Below are positions 1-9,418 of a stretch of 43,354 nucleotides of DNA, one piece after another. The stretch is from positions 1 through 43,354 of the forward strand of contig JAMCWG010000065.1 in assembly GCA_023475235.1 (NCBI GenBank), written 5' to 3'. Made by a program: the position numbers and the translations under genes. The stretch's first letter is position 1. Each line of letters begins with the position of its first letter. The DNA is from Chloroflexota bacterium. Lineage in GTDB: Bacteria; Chloroflexota; UBA6077; FW602-bin22; JAMCWG01. Under the pieces are notes generated by a model. That model worked only from the letters and a program-made list of their open reading frames with translations, searched no databases and was not told the DNA's origin.

Positions 1-1319
1 CGCGTGGTGCCGTCGGCGTTTTCGGTCTGTGACAGCAGCATCCCCTTCCTCCGGCCGATTTCGCTGTTCACCGCACCCACGTACTGACTGTCGACGTCGA
101 TGGTCAGCTCCTCCAGTGGCTCGGACAGGACGCCGTCGATTGACCTGATGATGACCTGCGGCTTGCCTACCTGCAGCTCATACCCTTCGCGGCGCAGGGT
201 CTCGATGAAGACCGACAGATGCAGCTCGCCACGGCCGGAGAGAATGTACTCACCGTTCTCCCCCATTTCCAGGCGAAGCGACACATTGGTCTCCAGCTCC
301 CTGCGGATGCGCTCCAGGATCTGCCGTCCGGTGACGAACTGGCCTTCCCGGCCGGCGAAGGGAGAGGTATTGGCCGAGACAGCCATCTTCAGGGTCGGCT
401 CGCCGATCTCGATGGTCGGCAGGGCCTCCGGCGCGGCCGCGTCGGCGATGGTGTCGCCGATGCCAGCGTTCCTGACACCGGTAAGGGCCACGATGTCGCC
501 GGCCTGGGCCTGTGGCACCTCCAGCCGCTTCAGCCCGCGGCTGACGTAGACCGCTTCGATGCGGGCTGGCTCGAGGGCACCGTTCCTGCCGATGAGGGTT
601 ACCCCCAGGCCGGGCCTGGCCACCCCGCGCTTGATCCGGCCGATGGCGTACTTGCCCCGGAAGCTGTCCCAATCGAGGGCCGCGACGAGCATCTGGAACG
701 GCCCGTCCTCGTCCGCCTGGGGCGGCGGGACGTGCCCCAGAATGCCCTCGAAGATGGGCGTGAGGTCGGCGGGGGCCGATGGATCATCCGGCACCTCTTC
801 CCAGGCCTTGCCCTCGCTGGCTATGGCGTAGTAAACCGGGAAATCGAGCTGCGAGGCGTGGGTCGCCAGGTCGAGAAAAAGGTCGTAGGTCTCCTCGAGG
901 ACCGCCTTGATCCGGGCGCCGCGCCGGTCGATCTTGTTGATGACCACCAGCGGGCGCAGGCCGAGCTCCATCGCCTTCTTCAAGACGAAGCGGGTCTGGG
1001 GCATCGGGCCCTCCTGGGCGTCGATGACCAGGATGGCGCCGTCGGCCATGTTGAGCGTCCGCTCGACCTCGCCGCCGAAGTCGGCGTGCCCCGGCGTATC
1101 GATGATGTTGATCTTCGTGTCCCTGTAGGTGATGGCCGTGTTCTTCGCCAGGATGGTTATGCCCCGCTCCCGCTCCTGCTCATTGGAGTCCATGATGAGG
1201 GTCTGGGACATAATGCTCTCGTTTTCCCGGAAGGTATTCGATTGTTTGAGCAGCCCGTCGACCAGGGTGGTCTTGCCGTGGTCGACGTGCGCGATTATGG
1301 CAACGTTTCGTAATTCCAT
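1..1319 (-). CDS. typA: Translational GTPase TypA/BipA (partial, C-terminus beyond window)
   Basis: This is a ribosome-associated translation-factor GTPase of the EF-G/LepA class. The ATG at 1319 gives [19 protein letters not shown], which carries the G1 P-loop (AHVDHGKTT) right at the N-terminus as in TypA. It is followed by the switch I region ([14 protein letters not shown]), [14 protein letters not shown] (G3) and NKIDRRGAR (G4). A beta-barrel domain II and the EF-G domain III-like part ([21 protein letters not shown]) follow. About 439 of the roughly 610 residues expected for the family are in the window, and the reading frame runs off base 1. The ORF track misses it because the frame is open at the edge. 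UbiB lies 243 bp upstream on the same strand. No frame damage was seen. The family assignment is firm. Confidence 0.95.
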   Translation of the reverse strand, partial: MELRNVAIIAHVDHGKTTLVDGLLKQSNTFRENESIMSQTLIMDSNEQERERGITILAKNTAITYRDTKINIIDTPGHADFGGEVERTLNMADGAILVIDAQEGPMPQTRFVLKKAMELGLRPLVVINKIDRRGARIKAVLEETYDLFLDLATHASQLDFPVYYAIASEGKAWEEVPDDPSAPADLTPIFEGILGHVPPPQADEDGPFQMLVAALDWDSFRGKYAIGRIKRGVARPGLGVTLIGRNGALEPARIEAVYVSRGLKRLEVPQAQAGDIVALTGVRNAGIGDTIADAAAPEALPTIEIGEPTLKMAVSANTSPFAGREGQFVTGRQILERIRRELETNVSLRLEMGENGEYILSGRGELHLSVFIETLRREGYELQVGKPQVIIRSIDGVLSEPLEELTIDVDSQYVGAVNSEIGRRKGMLLSQTENADGTT

Positions 1320-1562
1320 TAGAGTGGCTCCCTGCGGCGCGGCGCACCGGCCGCGGTTGGTCTTGATCGAAGGACCGGTGCTAGCCGCAGACTTTCAGTC
1401 GTTGGCGATGGCGAACGTGGTGCCTGTCACGGCAGCGGCCGGAGCAGGTGCGTGTGGTCGCACATTTGAGGTTATTTTGGTCTCTTCTTTCCATCGGCCC
1501 ATATATTCTAACCGATGCGCCGCGATATGTATAGTGCTGGGGCAGCGGCATTCCCGCACACG

Positions 1563-3254
1563 TTACGGCCTCCCGGAGCGCCAGATGCTCCACGACAGCC
1601 AGGCGCCGAAGACCAGCGAGAACAACACGGCAGCCCCGAAGAGCCAGTTGCTGTACTGCTCCCAGCCGAACGGACGGTACAGCACCGCGATCATCCCCAG
1701 CACAACGACCAGGGCGGCAAACAGGAGCGAGAGGGCCAGCCGGTTGACGGCCCGGTGAAGCTGCCGCGTGAGCTCGTGCACGTCCTCAATGTTGACCCTT
1801 ATCCCGACCTCTCCCCGCTCGAGCTCGGTGAGCAGGCGGGAGGCGCGGCGCGGCAGCTCCAGGCTGAGCTCGGTGGCATCCGTCGCCGCTCGAAAGAATC
1901 TGGACGCCGTGGCCTGCGGCGACCGCCGCTCCTGCCAGAAGTCCCTCAGGTACGGCGTGGCGAACGCGAATAGCCGGAAGTTGGGGTCGAGGCGGGCGCC
2001 GATGGACTCGCTCACGCTGATCACCCGGAACAGCATCACCAGCTCGCTGGGAAGCTGCAGCTTGTGATGCAGTGCGATTGACATCACCTCGCCGGTCGCC
2101 TCCGACGCGGCGAGGTCTTTGATCGACCCTTCGGCGTATCGGCCCAGCAGGTGACTGAGGTCCCGCTGGAGGGCCAGGCGCTTGGCGCGGCCGCCGGCAA
2201 CCCCCAGCAGGTATAGCTCGTCGGCCAGCGCCTCGGCGTCCAGCCGGACCGCGGCCAGGCCGATGCGCAAAAGCGCCTCCTGCATTCGCTTGTCGACGCG
2301 GCCGACCATGCCGAAATCGATGAGGGCGATCGAGCCGTCGGGGCGCACGAAGAAATTGCCCGGATGCGGGTCGGCGTGGAAGAAGCCGAACTCGAACACC
2401 TCGAGGAGCATCAACCGGACGGAGTTCTCGGCCACCCCGTGCCGGTCGATGCCGGCCCTGTCCAGCGCCTCGGCGTCGGAGACCTTGATTCCGCCCACGC
2501 GCTCGAGGGTGAGCACTTTGCTGGTGGTGAAGCGCCAGTGCACGTGAGGGACGTAGATCCCCTCGTCGTCCGCGAAGTTCTGCCGGAAGCGGTCGGCATT
2601 GCGTCCTTCGAGGTTGTAGTCCAGCTCGTTGCGCAAGGTGTAGGCGAACTCGTCTACCAGGTCCGCCAGGTTATAGTATTCGCCGATGGGAGTATTGGCC
2701 TCGGCCCACTCGCTCACGCCGCGCAGAATCTCCAGGTCCTGCTCGACCTGCGCTTCGATGCCGGGCCGGCGCACCTTCACGATGACCTCGCGCCCGTCCT
2801 TTAGCCTGGCCGAGTGGGCCTGGCCGATGGAGGCGGAGGCCGCGGGCTCGGGATCGAACGCGCCGAAGACGTTCTCTGGCCACTCCCCTAGCTCCTCGTA
2901 GATCGTCTGCCGTACCTGCTCGAACGGCACGGGGGGCGCGGCGTCTTGGAGCTTCGACAGCTCCGCGATGTACTCCGGCGGCAACAGGTCGGCCCGCGTG
3001 CTGAGGACCTGCCCCAGCTTGATGAAGGCTCCTCCCAGCTCGCCCAGGGCCATGCGAAGATGCTCGGCCTGAGTGTGCGGAGTCCCGCCTATCACGCGGC
3101 CGAACAGCCGGCGCTGCCGCGGGCTCAAATGGCCTACCCCGAACTGCGCCAGAAGCCAGCCCAGCCCGTGTCTGGTGAGCACGGACACGATCTGGGTTAT
3201 CCGATGGCGGAGGTGAGGGCGGGCAAACCAGGGGACAGGCCAAAGGCTAGACAT
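1563..3254 (-). CDS. ABC1/UbiB-family atypical protein kinase, membrane anchored
   Basis: This 563-residue protein belongs to the UbiB/AarF/ADCK family of atypical kinases linked to isoprenoid-quinone metabolism. The family marker KLGQ is present ([18 protein letters not shown], about residues 75-92). The Ala-rich nucleotide loop ([14 protein letters not shown]), [10 protein letters not shown] with the lysine, [10 protein letters not shown] (catalytic loop) and ALIDFGMVG (metal-binding DFG-like) all follow in order. The C-terminus has two hydrophobic helices ([20 protein letters not shown] and a second near 535-555), the usual UbiB membrane anchor. The start is the ATG at 3254, with a weak GAGAG upstream. 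Length is normal. The physiological substrate of bacterial members is not settled, so no gene symbol is given. Confidence 0.9.
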   Translation of the reverse strand: MSSLWPVPWFARPHLRHRITQIVSVLTRHGLGWLLAQFGVGHLSPRQRRLFGRVIGGTPHTQAEHLRMALGELGGAFIKLGQVLSTRADLLPPEYIAELSKLQDAAPPVPFEQVRQTIYEELGEWPENVFGAFDPEPAASASIGQAHSARLKDGREVIVKVRRPGIEAQVEQDLEILRGVSEWAEANTPIGEYYNLADLVDEFAYTLRNELDYNLEGRNADRFRQNFADDEGIYVPHVHWRFTTSKVLTLERVGGIKVSDAEALDRAGIDRHGVAENSVRLMLLEVFEFGFFHADPHPGNFFVRPDGSIALIDFGMVGRVDKRMQEALLRIGLAAVRLDAEALADELYLLGVAGGRAKRLALQRDLSHLLGRYAEGSIKDLAASEATGEVMSIALHHKLQLPSELVMLFRVISVSESIGARLDPNFRLFAFATPYLRDFWQERRSPQATASRFFRAATDATELSLELPRRASRLLTELERGEVGIRVNIEDVHELTRQLHRAVNRLALSLLFAALVVVLGMIAVLYRPFGWEQYSNWLFGAAVLFSLVFGAWLSWSIWRSGRP

Positions 3255-3828
3255 AGACTGCTCTCAGCTCGATCCCGCAAGTCCCTGCAATACTGCCAGG
3301 TGCGGGACTTGGTGCACTATTATCGACCTCGCCGCGGGGCCGGCTAATACCTTGAATGGTGGATAACAATAACATCCCTCTATAAGCATTTTGTCAGAAG
3401 CAATCGGGCTTGTCCACTGTATACGGGGCTCGATGCGGGGACCGCAGGGCCGGCCTGTCGGCCACGCTGCCGCCCAAAAAGTATGCAATCAGCTCAACCT
3501 CTAACAGTATTATAACCTTTCTTACCTAAATCTGATATTGGTAAGAGCGTATAATAAATATTGATAAGCCACACTCATTTCGACAGCAAAGTAAAGGCTG
3601 GATGCCAGGCCGTGTCGCTGCTGCCGAACGCTTCATAGCTATGCGGTACCACTAGACTGCTCGTCCAAGAATTCGTGAGGTGAGATAGGCCGCGCCGCCG
3701 GTCCATGAGGGGAGATGGGGAGCAGGAGAGCCGAGGAAACCGACGGCGAGATGATATAGGAACGCGCAGCTAAGCAGGAGGCAGCAGGCGAGGAGCACGC
3801 CTACGGTACGGAGCATGGAGGGGAAGCC
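3255..3828. other. 574-bp intergenic region between divergent genes
   Basis: No convincing coding sequence is present; the 74-residue minus ORF at 3264-3488 has no family features. A TATAAT hexamer stands at 3550-3555 on the plus strand. Just upstream is a short inverted repeat (CTTACC, 13-base gap, GGTAAG). No good -35 element at 16-18 bp was found, so a promoter for the two-component cluster here is only possible. The last 60 bases are purine-rich and end in the GGAGGGG ribosome-binding site of the histidine kinase gene. Confidence 0.5.
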
Positions 3829-5271
3829 GTGCTCATAGCGAAGGGTCCGCTCAATCGTGCCAGCACGCCGTTGGTGCTGTGGCCACTGGGCCTCGCCTCA
3901 GTCACGATTCTGGCCCGTTTGCAGACGCCGCCGGGCTCGCTCGCCGCTGCCTGCTGGGGATGCGTGTACCTGCTCCCCACTTGCATCGCCGCCTGCTCAT
4001 TCAGCCTCGGTGCCGGCTTGGCCACGGCAACCCTCGGCATCCTTTCCCTTGCGCCCGCCATCTATTCGTTGATGTCGAGCCACCAGGTCTCTTCGTCAAG
4101 CCCCATCCTGCTGGCCTCAGTGGCACTCTGCTACGCATCTGCCGTCGTGATTAGCGAAACGAGCACTGTGATCAGGAAGCCCCCTAGTCCGGAGCGGGTC
4201 CAAGGGCGGCTCGACGGCCTGGTCAGGTGGATTCCCCCCATAAAAAGGTCGCCTCGCGGGGGAAACACGGAACGAATGCTGGCCCGAAGGCTGGAGCAGC
4301 TCTCCAGGCTTCACGAGGTCGCTAAACGACTTAACGCCGCCCGCAGCCTGGAGGAGGTATGCAAGGTGGTGCTGGCCAGCGCGATGGAAACGACCGGCGC
4401 TACCAGTGGGGCGATTATCCGGCTCGGCCGTGAGCCGTCGAGGGCATCGGCGGCACTAGCCGTCTGCGACGGCGCAAGCTGGCGGCTCAAAGGGGAATCA
4501 CGTTTGCCCGGTGTGTGGGAAAGCCTGGTGGATAAAGTGGTGCAGATGCGGCAACCCGTGTTGTACATTAATCCGAACGGTGCGGCCGCCGGCAAACAAG
4601 CTCCCTCGCCCTTCAGCGGACCGGTACAAATGGCGGTGCCTATTTTCCACCCCAGCAGCGCGTCCGCCGGTGGCACTTCTAACAGCGAGGCGGATGTCAT
4701 CGCTATCCTCTATCTCGACCTGGCCTGGGGGAAGGACCCAGCCGAAGGCGATGCCGACGACCGAGCATTCCTGGTGCTGCTCGCGGAGCAGGCGGCCGCA
4801 GCCATCGAGCGGGCCTCTCTCTACGACGCTGCCACTAGCGAAAGGCAGCGAACGGAGCGCGTCTTGAGCAGCCTGACCGCCGGTGTGTGCACCACGGACC
4901 GCGACGGGCGCATTCTGTCCCTCAATCCGGCAGCAGAAAGGATGCTCGGGTGGAGCAGTGAAGAGGCCCTGGGCAAGCTCTGCTGTGATGTGCTGCGACG
5001 GGGAGCGCCGCGCAAGCCCGACTGCCCGTTGTTGCGGGCGATGAGCACCGGCTCCACCCTGCAGTGCTGGCCCCTCGACTGCGAGCTAGCAGCCTGTCCG
5101 TCGGAAGGGATTCCCATCTCGCGCAGCATCGCCCCTCTTCTGGGAGGGGATGGCGAAATCTTGGGAACGGTATCCCTGCTGAGGGACGTTTCCGAAGAAG
5201 AGAAGGTGATCCAGCAAAAAAACGGAGTTCGTCAGGCTGGTCTCCCACGAGATACGCTCGCCGCTGACTAA
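3829..5271 (+). CDS. Sensor histidine kinase, N-terminal sensory part (gene frameshifted)
   Basis: This ORF holds the membrane and sensory half of a histidine kinase. It starts at GTG 3829 behind GGAGGGG (spacing 5). Residues 13-110 contain about four hydrophobic segments resembling DUF4118-type sensor membrane domains. A GAF domain follows (about 172-335) and then a PAS domain (about 345-450, with CTTDRDGRILSLNPAAERMLGW). The frame then ends 16 codons after CAG CAA AAA AAC. The H-box lies immediately downstream in the +1 frame, so an A6 instead of the observed A7 run (5216-5222) would give one continuous kinase of about 700 residues. It is either a sequencing error, a recent mutation or a transcript-slippage site. 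The response regulator gene overlaps the 3' end of the kinase. Confidence 0.85.
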   Translation: MLIAKGPLNRASTPLVLWPLGLASVTILARLQTPPGSLAAACWGCVYLLPTCIAACSFSLGAGLATATLGILSLAPAIYSLMSSHQVSSSSPILLASVALCYASAVVISETSTVIRKPPSPERVQGRLDGLVRWIPPIKRSPRGGNTERMLARRLEQLSRLHEVAKRLNAARSLEEVCKVVLASAMETTGATSGAIIRLGREPSRASAALAVCDGASWRLKGESRLPGVWESLVDKVVQMRQPVLYINPNGAAAGKQAPSPFSGPVQMAVPIFHPSSASAGGTSNSEADVIAILYLDLAWGKDPAEGDADDRAFLVLLAEQAAAAIERASLYDAATSERQRTERVLSSLTAGVCTTDRDGRILSLNPAAERMLGWSSEEALGKLCCDVLRRGAPRKPDCPLLRAMSTGSTLQCWPLDCELAACPSEGIPISRSIAPLLGGDGEILGTVSLLRDVSEEEKVIQQKNGVRQAGLPRDTLAAD

Positions 5272-5935
5272 TATCAAGGCCGGTGTCGAGCTGCTGCTGA
5301 CGTCGCGGGTCCCGCGGCCCCTGCAGCAAGAGATACTCCAGATCATCTCCACCGAGAACGTCCGGTTGATGGACTTCGTCGAGCGGATGCTCGACGCGAG
5401 TGCGCTGGAAGCAGGTAAGATGGTCTTCGATAGAAGGCCGCTCAGCTTGCTGCCACTCATCAAGAGCAAGGTCAAGTTCTTTGCCAGCAGGTCGAGTGTG
5501 CACTACTTCCAGGTGCGCGTGCCGGCCAGCCTGCCTCTTGCGTTCGGCGACGAGAACAAGACGGGGGTCATCATTAACAACCTTCTGGAGAATGCCATCA
5601 AGTATTCGCCGGAGGGCGGGAACATAACGATTGAGGTCGATAGGTCCAGACAGGATGGATACCTGGAGGTCAGCATCAGCGATGAAGGCATCGGCATACC
5701 GGCCGAGTACAGAGAGGAGGTCTTTGAGCGCTTCTTCCGCCTCAACGCGGGAGCCGGCTGGAAGACCGATGGACAGGGTCTGGGCCTATATATCACCAAA
5801 GCCCTCGTCGAGGGGCAAAACGGCCGCATTTGGGTGGCAGACCGGCCGGGCAAAGGCGCATGTTTCACGTTTACGATCCCTCAGCTAACGGAGGAGGTGG
5901 ACAGTGAAGTCGAGCGGGAATATGGAAGTAAGTGA
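5222..5935 (+). pseudogene. Sensor histidine kinase, HisKA and ATPase part (out of frame with the sensor half)
   Basis: Read in the +1 frame relative to the upstream ORF, this stretch encodes the catalytic half of the kinase. The HisKA H-box is LVSHEIRSPLTNIKAG, with the phospho-acceptor histidine. The HATPase_c follows with N box (INNLLENAIKYSPEGG), G1 (DEGIGIP) and G2 (GQGLGLYITKALV). All catalytic motifs look intact, so decay has not gone beyond the single base. The ORF track lists only 5366-5935, from the first internal ATG, and that form would lack the H-box. The stop at 5935 lies inside the regulator gene that starts at 5904, a 32-bp overlap typical of translationally coupled two-component pairs. 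It is called a pseudogene only because of the frameshift; it may be functional if the A7 is an error or slips. Confidence 0.8.
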
Positions 5936-6620
5936 CCGCACAATACTCGTCGTTGACGACGATGCCACGCTGGTCAAGATACTTCTGGTTGCCCTGCGGG
6001 CTCAGGGCTATCAGGCGATCGGGGCAAGCAGTGGGAAAGAGGCCCTGCAACGGGTGTACGAGTACCGCCCGGACCTCATAATCCTGGATGTGATGATGCC
6101 AGAGATGAATGGCTTCGACATCTGCCGGCGCATCCGGGACCTGTCCAACGTGCCAATATTGATGTTAACCGCCAGAACGCGCGAGGATGATATAGTCAAG
6201 GGACTGGACTCGGGCGCAGACGACTATGTGACCAAGCCATTTGCCATCAAGGCTTTGCTGGCCCGCGTGCAGGCTTTGTTGCGCCGGGCGGAGCTTCCGG
6301 CATACAGCAACGGCAGGTTGACCACCAAGCTGATGTGCGGCGATCTCGAGATGGACCTGGTGTATCGAAAGGTGACCATCGGCGACAAGCCCGTTAAGCT
6401 GACCCCCACAGAATTTCGCCTGCTTACCTGCCTCCTGCAACGGCCAGGCGAAACGGTGAGCCGGCGAGAGCTGCTGACGCGAGTGTGGGGGCCCGAATAC
6501 GCCGACGAGACCCAGTACCTCAAGCTGTACATCGGCTACCTGCGCCGGAAGATAGAGGCGAATCCGCAGCGGCCAGTGCACATTCTCTCGGAACGAGGGG
6601 TTGGCTACTACGTAACGTAA
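5904..6620 (+). CDS. OmpR/PhoB-family response regulator
   Basis: This 238-residue two-component regulator has a receiver domain (about 12-125) and an OmpR-type winged-helix DNA-binding domain (about 140-236). Receiver chemistry is complete: acidic pair in VVDDD, phospho-acceptor Asp62 in LIILDVMMPEMNG, Thr89 in LMLTA and Lys111 in TKPF. The effector domain shows KLTPTEFRLLTCLLQRPGE and the recognition-helix region QYLKLYIGYLRRKIE, ending in ERGVGYYV. The start is GTG 5904 behind GGAGGAGG; an ATG at 5922 is the alternative. It overlaps the kinase gene, which is its likely partner. Confidence 0.93.
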   Translation: MKSSGNMEVSDRTILVVDDDATLVKILLVALRAQGYQAIGASSGKEALQRVYEYRPDLIILDVMMPEMNGFDICRRIRDLSNVPILMLTARTREDDIVKGLDSGADDYVTKPFAIKALLARVQALLRRAELPAYSNGRLTTKLMCGDLEMDLVYRKVTIGDKPVKLTPTEFRLLTCLLQRPGETVSRRELLTRVWGPEYADETQYLKLYIGYLRRKIEANPQRPVHILSERGVGYYVT

Positions 6621-6635
6621 GCGCGAGGATGTGAG

Positions 6636-7466
6636 ATGCAGAGATGCGCCTTGGTAATCAATGCCCGCAATGATAGCGATGATGGGCCTGTGAGCAGGGT
6701 GGTCGAAGCGGGCCTGGCGCAGGCAAGATACAAGCTGGTTGCTTCGCGGAATGGCGAGACGAACGCCCATTTGCTGCTCTCAGCCCAGCCCGACCTGGTC
6801 GTCCTTGAGGTGTTCCGGCCCGATGCGAATTCCCGGCGCATTTGCCAGTCCATCCGGAGGGTATCGAACGTGCCCATCCTGGTGTTGGGGTCGATCCTCG
6901 ATGCCAAAGGAGTAGTGCAAGCTCTGCGAATGGGAGCCGACAACTATGTGGCCGGCTGTTTCTCGGCCAGGGAGCTGGGGGCTCGCGTTAAGGCGATTGC
7001 CCGGCGAGCCGCACTGCCTTCAGCAGGGAGCAGGAAAGGGCGGCCGACCGGAGCGGGCCTGGAGCTGAGCCGGACACATTGCGAGGCATGGGTAGGAGGG
7101 AAGAAGGTCAAGCTCACACTCAGGGAGCACAGGCTGCTCGCCTGTCTGCTGACGAGCGGCGGCGCGGCCGTTTCGCACCAGACGTTATTGAGGGAGACTT
7201 TCGGGCCGGAGTACGGGAACGATATCAATTACCTCCGGCTGTACATTCGCCGTCTGCGTCGCAAGCTGGAGGAGGACCCCAGCCATCCATGCTTCATCCT
7301 CTCCGAATGGGGCGTCGGATACCGCGTGGTCTGCGCTGCCCCTCTCGGGTCGCTCTCTTCGGGATCTGAGGATCTTCCCGACCCCTCGCCTCATCCTGTC
7401 CGTGCCTACTCGGCCGGCAGCACCGGTTCGGGCCCCAATAGCAGGGTATCCCTGCCCTCGAATTGA
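6636..7466 (+). CDS. OmpR-like regulator with degenerate (pseudo-)receiver domain
   Basis: This 276-residue protein is a diverged paralogue of the preceding regulator. The DNA-binding half is well kept (KLTLREHRLLACLLTSGG, then INYLRLYIRRLRRKLE and SEWGVGYRV). The receiver half keeps its fold pattern (SNVPILVLGS, MGADNYVAG) but lacks the chemistry. The N-terminal acidic pair is replaced (VINARNDS), the phospho-acceptor aspartate is Glu58 (LVVLEVFRPDAN), and the lysine of the KP motif is gone (VAGCFS). It starts 15 bp after the first regulator and was probably born by tandem duplication. Phosphorylation-independent action is inferred. The last 20 residues form a tail that overlaps the convergent gene at 7406-7942 by 61 bp. 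Confidence 0.88.
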   Translation: MQRCALVINARNDSDDGPVSRVVEAGLAQARYKLVASRNGETNAHLLLSAQPDLVVLEVFRPDANSRRICQSIRRVSNVPILVLGSILDAKGVVQALRMGADNYVAGCFSARELGARVKAIARRAALPSAGSRKGRPTGAGLELSRTHCEAWVGGKKVKLTLREHRLLACLLTSGGAAVSHQTLLRETFGPEYGNDINYLRLYIRRLRRKLEEDPSHPCFILSEWGVGYRVVCAAPLGSLSSGSEDLPDPSPHPVRAYSAGSTGSGPNSRVSLPSN

Positions 7467-7942
7467 CAGCCGTTGGCGAGCGTGCCGCCGACGAAAACCC
7501 TCGCCGCCGTTCTTCCCTCAAGCAATCTGATGACTTCGTCTTGCCTGAATGTCACGTGCAGCTCTGACGCGCTGTAGCCCCCGTGGCGCTGGAGTCGCAC
7601 GGAGCTGAGATCGGGCTTGACGCCTGGCGTTCCCCCCTCCACGTATAGTTGTAAGGTCGATGGGTCGATGTTCTCGATGTCGTAGCCCGTAGGCAGGCTT
7701 GGCGCAAACCGAATGCGGGCGGTGATGGACGGCCTCCCGCCGGCCGGGTCCAGCGTGCGGACGTCGAATCTCAGAGTGGCGGAGAGAGGGCACAGCGGCG
7801 CCGAGCTTGCCATGTCGTCTAGCTTGAGCCTGTCCAGCCAGAGGCCGGAGATGATGAGCACCTCCATCACGGTGATCACGATGATGGCGATGATGCCCGA
7901 ATTGGCAGGCAGCCGGCGCGGCAGCGAGGAAATGTATCGCAT
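7406..7942 (-). CDS. Small membrane-anchored exported protein
   Basis: This 178-residue protein has one N-terminal hydrophobic helix (about 15-35, GIIAIIVITVMEVLIISGLWL) and a non-cytoplasmic body. The body pattern (IDPSTLQLYVEGG..., then a line of the form ELHVTFRQDEVIRLL and GGTLANGCQFEGRDTLLL) resembles the small beta-sandwich repeats found in secreted proteins of environmental bacteria, where 'IDPxTLRL ... G...GTxFEGxDxV' recurs. That likeness is from memory and gives no function. It lies 30 bp downstream of the signal peptidase gene on the same strand, so the two are probably cotranscribed and it may be a substrate of that peptidase. Confidence 0.7.
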   Translation of the reverse strand: MRYISSLPRRLPANSGIIAIIVITVMEVLIISGLWLDRLKLDDMASSAPLCPLSATLRFDVRTLDPAGGRPSITARIRFAPSLPTGYDIENIDPSTLQLYVEGGTPGVKPDLSSVRLQRHGGYSASELHVTFRQDEVIRLLEGRTAARVFVGGTLANGCQFEGRDTLLLGPEPVLPAE

Positions 7943-7972
7943 CGCAGGTAAGACCCGATCCTTCGGTGTCCG

Positions 7973-8590
7973 CTAAGACAGGCGGTCGATGAGATGCTTT
8001 ATGCCGATGACGATCCATCCGATCTTCGGCAACAGCAGCACTACTTTGCCTTCGAGCTGGCTTTCGTCCACCGGTTCGTCCAGCACGTCGTTGTTATCGC
8101 CCTGCATGGTGAAGGTGTATCTGCCTCCGCGTGGCTCCACTTCGACCACGCGGTGCACGATGGACACCCTGTCCACCCTGAACCTGACGACGTCGCCCAC
8201 CCTTATGTCGCCGGCAGGCACCTGCCGGGTCAAGATAATGTCGCCGGCCCACATGCCGGGCTGCATGCTGACGCCGGTGACGAGGGCAGGGCGGATGCCG
8301 AGGGGCCCGACGCCGATCAAGATGAAAGAAGCAATAAGCGAGATGGCGATGATCCAGCCAAGGGCCGGCCGGGCTGTCCTTTTCCCAGCCGACGCGACCC
8401 ACGGCGCCAGCAGCCTACGCGCTATCAGGGCGCCCAGCGCCGGAGCGAGCGCGCCCAGGAGGGTGGTGAGCATCCATTCGGGATTCGGCAGCACGGAAGA
8501 GAGCAAACCAGGAGCCGCCAAGGTCCCCTGGTGTGCTGTAAGTGGCAACAGCCCACCAGCAGCTACCGAACAATGCATCACCGTTGACAC
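7973..8590 (-). CDS. Signal peptidase I, Sec11/SipW type (S26B)
   Basis: This membrane-bound peptidase would cleave signal peptides of exported proteins. Two or three hydrophobic segments (about 40-65 and 77-95) precede the catalytic region. The nucleophile is Ser108 in TGVSMQPGM. The general base is His147 in SIVHRVVEV, so it uses the Ser/His chemistry of archaeal, eukaryotic and SipW enzymes rather than the Ser/Lys dyad of LepB. The GDNND motif (165-169) supplies the family's conserved Asp. A C-terminal hydrophobic segment (KIGWIVIGIKHL) follows. The start is uncertain: GTG 8590, or ATG 8578. SipW enzymes often sit beside their dedicated substrates, which fits the small exported protein immediately downstream. 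Confidence 0.88.
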   Translation of the reverse strand: MSTVMHCSVAAGGLLPLTAHQGTLAAPGLLSSVLPNPEWMLTTLLGALAPALGALIARRLLAPWVASAGKRTARPALGWIIAISLIASFILIGVGPLGIRPALVTGVSMQPGMWAGDIILTRQVPAGDIRVGDVVRFRVDRVSIVHRVVEVEPRGGRYTFTMQGDNNDVLDEPVDESQLEGKVVLLLPKIGWIVIGIKHLIDRLS

Positions 8591-9418
8591 ACCTTTATGC
8601 TCGGCAGGCTCGCTACCCCGGGTTTCAGAAAAAGGAGAGGCTTTGTCACCCCTCCCTTGCTCGTTGCGTGTAATGCATGGCTCGGATTAGAGCCGTCGCC
8701 CGATGGGCGGCAGCCAAAGGCTGACTTTCCAGGGAAGGCACGGCCACGTTGCTGGTTGTCCTGAGCCCGGATGAAGGGCGCTCTCAGGACTCATCCGCCT
8801 GTACGGTGAGAGTGAACGGGCTATGGACCCTTCGAGCGGTCGGTGCGAGCAAAGAAGAGCGGGGGAGCCGGGAGGGGAGAAACCTGGACAAGCAGAATTC
8901 GATGAAGGCTGCGGCGTCCTTGCCAATCTGCTTCCCGCGCTCCTGCCTCCCCCAAAATCTCTTCCTCCCTGTAAGCGTACTACGGAATAGGTATGTAAGT
9001 CAGGTAACAAAGGATAGAGAATGGTTAGAGAATCGCCTGGCTGGCGCCCCGACGACAACGCACCCAACGTCCATAATCGAAAAGAGCCTGGACGCGCTCG
9101 AGGGCCTCTTGACATCTGGCGAGCAGTAGATATGATAAGCTCGCGCGGTAAAGTGCCACGCTCTCTCTCACTGTACATCAGAAGATCCCGCACGGACCGG
9201 CTTGCGAGCCGAAGACAGTCTTTTCTTGAGGAGGTGCCGCAAAGAGTAACTGCCAGCATAGGTCTCCTGTTGCCATTACGGACGCGGTGGAAATGGCAAG
9301 AAACGGCGCGGTCTCACTGTCAGAGAACCTTATCAGGTTAGAGTTCGACTTGGCGCACACTCAATTCTGGCGATGCGCACAGGTGCTCGTTCGCTAAGAG
9401 GAGAGAATAGGAGGAAAG
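8591..9418. other. 828-bp intergenic region, leader of the binding-protein gene
   Basis: No credible gene was found. The 126-residue plus ORF at 8749-9129 and the 190-residue minus ORF at 8687-9259 show no family features, and overlapping frames are equally open. The region holds short hairpins near 8680-8705 (GGCTC/GAGCC type) and the strong promoter at 9109-9136. If that promoter serves the gene at 9419, its transcript has a leader of about 275 nt with no recognised riboswitch. Confidence 0.5.
9109..9136 (+). promoter_or_regulatory. Sigma-70 type promoter for the binding-protein gene
   Basis: TTGACA (9109-9114), a 16-bp spacer and TATGAT (9131-9136) match the housekeeping consensus closely. 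The likely target is the solute-binding protein gene at 9419, about 275 bases downstream. Confidence 0.6.

Noticed and set aside
219-1313. Plus-strand ORF of 364 residues over typA
   Set aside because: It is the antisense shadow of a clearly recognisable TypA reading frame; high GC leaves long open antisense frames here and elsewhere.
5214-5223. Programmed -1 ribosomal frameshift at A AAA AAC in the histidine kinase
   Set aside because: The heptamer is in the right phase, but a -1 shift leads to a frame without the H-box; the kinase needs a +1 shift.
8749-9129. Plus-strand ORF of 126 residues in the long intergenic region
   Set aside because: TTG start without ribosome-binding site, no family features, and its end overlaps the promoter at 9109.
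8591-9418. Riboswitch (c-di-GMP or cobalamin) in the long leader before the binding protein or signal peptidase genes
   Set aside because: Short hairpins and a GACAAAGCC-like word were noted, but the conserved cores of these classes are not present.
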